Source: Thereva unica
Taxonomy: Eukaryota > Arthropoda > Insecta > Diptera > Therevidae
Direction: 5' to 3'
NCBI GenBank assembly: GCA_949987705.1
Contig: OX465282.1
Span: 83,998,070-84,062,069, forward strand
Length of the DNA stretch: 64,000 nt
In this document: piece after piece, positions 54,701-60,700 of the stretch
Numbering within the stretch: the stretch's first letter is position 1
How the letters are laid out: the number at the start of each line of letters is the position of its first letter
Made by a program: the position numbers and the translations under genes
Notes under the pieces: model-generated
Database searches by the model: none
Seen by the model: the letters and a program-made list of their open reading frames with translations, nothing else
What the model was told of the DNA's origin: nothing

Positions 54701-57700
54701 GCGAATTTTGCCAACGGGAACCCCACAAAATGATCAGTTTTTGCAGATTTTTAGATAGCCAAAATTTTAGCACGATTGGAGCACGTTAAACCGTGCCGCT
54801 ACTCGCTCAAAGTTGGCAAAATCTCCATTTTTTTGCTGAACGGCGGAGTTTCAGAGTCATATCTCCAGAACAGTCCATTCTACACCCACGCGTAATGTCT
54901 TAAATTAAAGGTAATTTTGTTCTGCATAATTTATGTTTATACATATTTACCGTTACTTGTCGCCAAAAGGAGCTATAACAGCCTTTGTCACCAAAAACGT
55001 GTACCTCTAGGAACAAACTTCGAATATTATTTTTGATAAGTGATGATGACTAATCTTTATTTTAGTCTTTAATGTTTATTTAAAGAAAACTCTTATATTT
55101 AAGTAAGTAGGTACATAATTTATTGAGGAAAGTAAAAAATAGGTTCTCTAAGAAGTTAAATAGTATATAATGATCTATTCTAGAGCTTTGCTTAAAGTGG
55201 AGACATCAGGATACAGCTGTCGGCACCTGCTGACTAGTGGAAGGAGATATTGCTTTTGATCCTCATCTTTGGTCAGAAGATTATTGAAATCAGTTATTAA
55301 TTTGACTGCTCGTTCGGCCATATCATTTACAACCTTCAATGATTGGACGATCCTGTATCCTTCTTTGGAATGAGCATTTTCCGGCCAGGCACTGGGAGGA
55401 TCTTTGAGAAAATCTGTGTTGATATGAAAACGCTCAAAGAAATTCGTTGTCTCCTTAGTAATTAAATTGGACAATCCTGCTTCAACTAGTTGTTTCAATT
55501 GTTGTTTTTCGAGCTTTGGATTCATAACTCTCTCATGCAGTTTGTTTGCCATTTCTGATTTTTCTTCATTGGATCAAAGAACGCAAGAGCTACCAATTCG
55601 GCATTCAAATACCATAAACGGTTAGAAAATTTTGCTAGAGCTTTCTCAGAGTTATCCTTGTCAGTCTCTTGGTAGTCAAAAAAACTTTGCAAAAGATCAA
55701 GGTCTTGTTTGGGAGCCAGATGAGCTCTGAGGGCATTGAACCAAGCTTTGCAGTATACTTTGACGAGAAAAATACAAATAGCACCCAAAGAAATCTGTTC
55801 CTCGTTACTCATCTTGAATTGACCGCGGAAAAGGAATATTTTCAGACAGTAAATAGCCTTAGCCATCCACCTAGCGTGATGAATGGCACCTGGTGTTCTA
55901 AATCCAAATTCATTACCGTCGAGTGCTCCAACAAACACCATAACCAACTGTAATAGCTCTTTATAGTCAACGTTTTTTTGCAACTGAAACAATGTGAATC
56001 CCGAGAAAAATTATGTAACCTACGGCGTAGTTTTCATAATACTCGAAGTTTGTTCCTAGAGGTACCAGATCACGTTTTTGGCGACAAAGGCTGTTATAGC
56101 TCCTTTTGGCGACAAGTAACGGTAAATATGTATAAACATAAATTATGCAGAACAAAATTACCTTTAATTTAAGACATTACGCGTGGGTGTAGAATGGACT
56201 GTTCTGGAGATATGACTCTGAAACTCCGCCGTTCAGCAAAAAAATGGAGATTTTGCCAACTTTGAGCGAGTAGCGGCACGGTTTAACGTGCTCCAATCGT
56301 GCTAAAATTTTGGCTATCTAAAAATCTGCAAAGGCTGATCATTTTGTGGGGTTCCCGTTGATAAAATTCCGACATCGATTTCTTACGGTCACCCTAGTAC
56401 ACCCAATACTATTTTAAATAACATCATCTCCAGATTTTGATTAAAATTTCTGGATCCGCACTTGCTATGGAAGTGGGAGTTTCTCAGTTGAAAAGTTTCA
56501 TATAATTATGAAAAATATGTATCAGAATTTTGGTATTATACAACGAACAAGTGTTCTGTATTTGAATTCAGTATTGTGCTTCGAGCGGTGCTATTTCTGA
56601 CTGATGGAAGTGCGATCATAACCTCCTAGCGGTGGTAACTATGCTATGAGAGAGGATAGGCTAATATGACCGGGCTAGTCTCTTCCAAGTAAGGTTGGCG
56701 TGGGGCTAATAACCTCCCTCGGAAAAAAGAATTATTACGGAACAAGCAACATTTGTGTCGTTCAATGTAAGAGTTGTGTGACTCCGTATTTTAGAGCATT
56801 GGAGGTTGATTTGCTTTGTAACAGCATTTTGTCATAACTTTCGCTGTGGAGGGTTTAGCGGCTCCATAAGTGCACTATAAGTGCAATTATTTTACACTTC
56901 TGGAGTTGCTCTGGTTTTATAGCGGGGATGTGACGGAATGAGACTCCAAAGCGGGTCAACCTCTAGTGCTTTTAACTGTGCCGTTGCACCGCTTTGGAAG
57001 TGAACGACACATTTTTTGCGAGAGCCCAGGGCCGGATGCCGGTTGTAGAGCTTTTAAAGTAAGTAAGTAGTGTTTCGAGCACTTTTTTTTATAGGAATAA
57101 ACAATTGCAATTATTTTGCTTGTATTGTGCTGAAAAGTGTCCAAACGCTAACGCTGAAGCTAAAGAATTGCACAGTCTTGTTTATATAATTAAGTCTCTT
57201 TGGATCATATATTACAGAACTGCAAGTCCAACATAAATTACATAATATATTTAAATTCCCAACTTAATTGAAATGAGAATTTGAACAAACAAGATAAAAA
57301 GAAATAAAATTTCAACACAGTACAAATAAAATATTTTCGGCGCCTAATACTAGAAAATTCTGGCAAAATATACCAAAAGTGGTTGCTCCTTTCGCAATTT
57401 GTCCTTCAAAACAAGAATTTATTTGGGCTATTCAAAAAAATATAAAAAAAACACATATAAATAAATATAAGTAAGAATAAGCATTTCCTCTCTGTAAATA
57501 TTATCAAAATATACTTGTTTTCTTCTTTACAACAAGGCGAATAATAGTCACATCGAATGTTTATTTTTATCCTGTAAGTGGGTGTGCTCTGACAGGCTTG
57601 ACAGAAGCAAAAATATGTTAATTTTTAGGGTGTTTTTCTTTTAATAATAATTTGAAAGTATTTTTTTCACCAAAAATGTCTTCTAGCAACTACCTTCAAC

Positions 57701-60700
57701 TTATGCATGTTGCTGTGTAGCTATTTTATTATTGAGAATAAAATAAAGTTTTCGGATAAATTTGTTGCCGGGACGGCGGGGTTTGGGTTATTATCGTAAT
57801 AATTGTTATTATTCAGTAAATTGTTCCTTTGTTGCCTTGAAATTGTTAAACATTAAAACGGAAATCCTTTTAACAATGTTTACGACCACATGAAACTGAA
57901 AAAATATTTCATTATATCCGTGTTGGTTTTTTTTGTGCAGAGGCATATGAAAGATCCGGGAAAGTATTAACATATAAAATTTATAATTAGAATTAGAGAA
58001 ATTTTGCTATGCAAAAGAAAGATGTAAAATGTAGGATTAAAGAATCAGAATTTATTTCTTTCAACATTTCTTTTTTGTTTGTTAATTTTAAAAAGGTGCT
58101 AGCAATTTAATTTCATGCCAAAAATTTCTTTTTTAATGTTTTATACAGCATCTGAAAATAGACAGAAGTTTGGGCAAAATCGAGAAGGTGTGTTTGGGAA
58201 ACGAAAATTTTTGCATTTACTTAATTTGCATTTTGTGAATTTTCTTTTTTATTTGTTAGTTTTTTGTTAAAACGCAAAAAAAAAAATTTGCAGAAAAAAT
58301 TGCAATTTTTCAAAAAACAGAAAATCGCTGAAACAAATTTTTTAAATTCAAAGAATCAATTTGTTCTTCGAATTTCTAACAATATCGTTCTTTCTCAAAA
58401 TATTGAAAAGAAAACTAAGATAATTTTATAAATCAGGTGAAATTCTTTCTTTGAACAAACGTTTGAAAAGAATTTATTTACACAGTGTTTCAAAGTGTGT
58501 ATAGTAGAGTTTGTATGTGAAAGCAAGAATAAATTTTGCAAAATTTGCTTGCTTCCATTCTTTTTTTAATAAAAGAAACAAATAAATTCTAGGAACTTAT
58601 GCAGAGTATTGTAATGTTTTGTATTAAAAAATGCTAAAAATAATATTATTAAGAAACTAGCTGGGACCCGGTACGCCTCGTTGCACCCATAAGCCAATAG
58701 TAGCCAATAAAAACCATCCATTGACTTGATATTTTTCGAGATATGAATTTTACACAGACGAAGTGCCTCAAAGAACGGTTACATGGGTCTTCAGACGGCC
58801 GCCATGGATCTAACAGTATATTGAGTATACTACATTGCTTTTTATACTCTACTTGTCATACCCTTTCATTTGATACCCATGTCGATCCGCCCTCTTGAGA
58901 CGGCCGCAGATCTAACGGTATATTGGAGTATACTATATTGCTTTTGGTATTCTAGTTATCATACACTTTCATTTGATACCCATGCCGAGCGAGTTGTGAA
59001 GAAAGTGGTAATCCGCCCTCTTGAGACGTCCGCCATGGATCTAACTGTATATTGAGTGTAGTATATTGCTTATTGTATTTCAGTTTAGTTTCAATAGCGT
59101 CATGGAAGGTTATATTACAAAGGTTTAAAAACTGGCACTTTCATAGGCGTACCCAGGCGGTGTTTTTTTGGGTTCAAACACCTCCCCGAAATAAAGGCAA
59201 AAAGAATGTGATCGCTCATGTCATTCGTAACTTATTGTTTAAAGTGAGCAAGGAGCGAGCTATCAGCAGCAGAAGTATTTTTGGAGTTTATTCCGACTAC
59301 TGACATTGCAGGGAGAGATTTCACCAATCGTAGCTTAAAGGAGAACGGAACGGACTACGGTGATGCAGCAGGAATAGGCGGGCTGTTTCAAGGTGCTGCA
59401 GTGCACACTCATTGAATCTGACGATATTATATTCGTGCTTTCAAGCTAACATCCGCAATTGAGTTGGTATAGATCGGCGTACAGACATGCTGAAAAGACA
59501 AATACGAGAACTTCTTCCAACATATAATTCTTTCAATATGTGAAACTCGGTGGAAGCACAAACTTGCGGCAGTAAACGCCTTCAAAAAAACTTACGCTAT
59601 ACGATAGCCCTTTTGCAAACAACTTCAAGTAGTCGACTGTGAAACTTAATACAAGCGTTTAGTGACATTGATGTTGTATGAGCTATCTTGAAACGCATTA
59701 GAAATAACTCTGACGATGAGTTTAAAACTGTTGTCGAAGCAGTTTCTGATGCTTTGTTACAAAGTGAATGTATCAAACAAATGTCTTGCGTAGGAAAAAT
59801 GCAAGTGAATTGCATGAATACCTCCAATGTTCAAAATCGCTACAAAATCAGCTGTTTTATGACATTTGTAGATCATATAATAAGCGATTTAACTGCTCTT
59901 TTTTCCAATCATCGGAAAAACAATACTGCTTTATGCAGATTTTTGCCACAAATCTGTGTGACTTGTCCTAAAACAGAGATTTACCAGGCCATTGAAAAGG
60001 CCAGGCCAGTTCTGCCAGAAACGAACGCCGCAATTGTCAAAGCTGAGTTTAAAATTTGACGTGAAGTGTGCCTGCCACTCCGACAATAGTGCTAAGAGTT
60101 CTGTGTAAGCGCAGGACTACTGTAACGCGGACTGCTTTTTGCAGCTTTAGCCTTCACACATGCATACTTTTCCTTTTTCGTCATAATCACATATATCAAA
60201 ACTTGAAAGTTACCTCTTAGTCGATCATCTTAGTTAAGTAAAATTTGAATATTTACGATTTTACTAGGTTTGAGGATCGATGAAGAAAGTTTTGGACAGG
60301 CATATTAGAAAACGTTTTACAGCGAACATCCTGCACTGCTTGAAATTAGCCTATCGACCAAACTGATCTACAAATACTGCCATTCATGTGCTCGTGAGAG
60401 ATATCGCGAGGTTCTTCCGGGCCAACGAAATCTATCTCTGCGCTTTTGTAGATAATGAGGAGCCGGAGTAAAAAAGATAAGATGGATCACGTCGCTTCTC
60501 AACAGCAGATTCATAATTGTTGAGATAAATGGAAAATCGATTACGGCAATGACTGCTAAAAGATGTCCCCAAAGGGGCGTTCTACTACTGCTCTAATCGT
60601 AACCACGAACTTCTTGCTGACCTGAATGGCTGGGGCTTTAAAGCACAGGTCTATGGAGGTGATATTGTCATAACGATTAGTGGCGTTCATGATGGCACCA

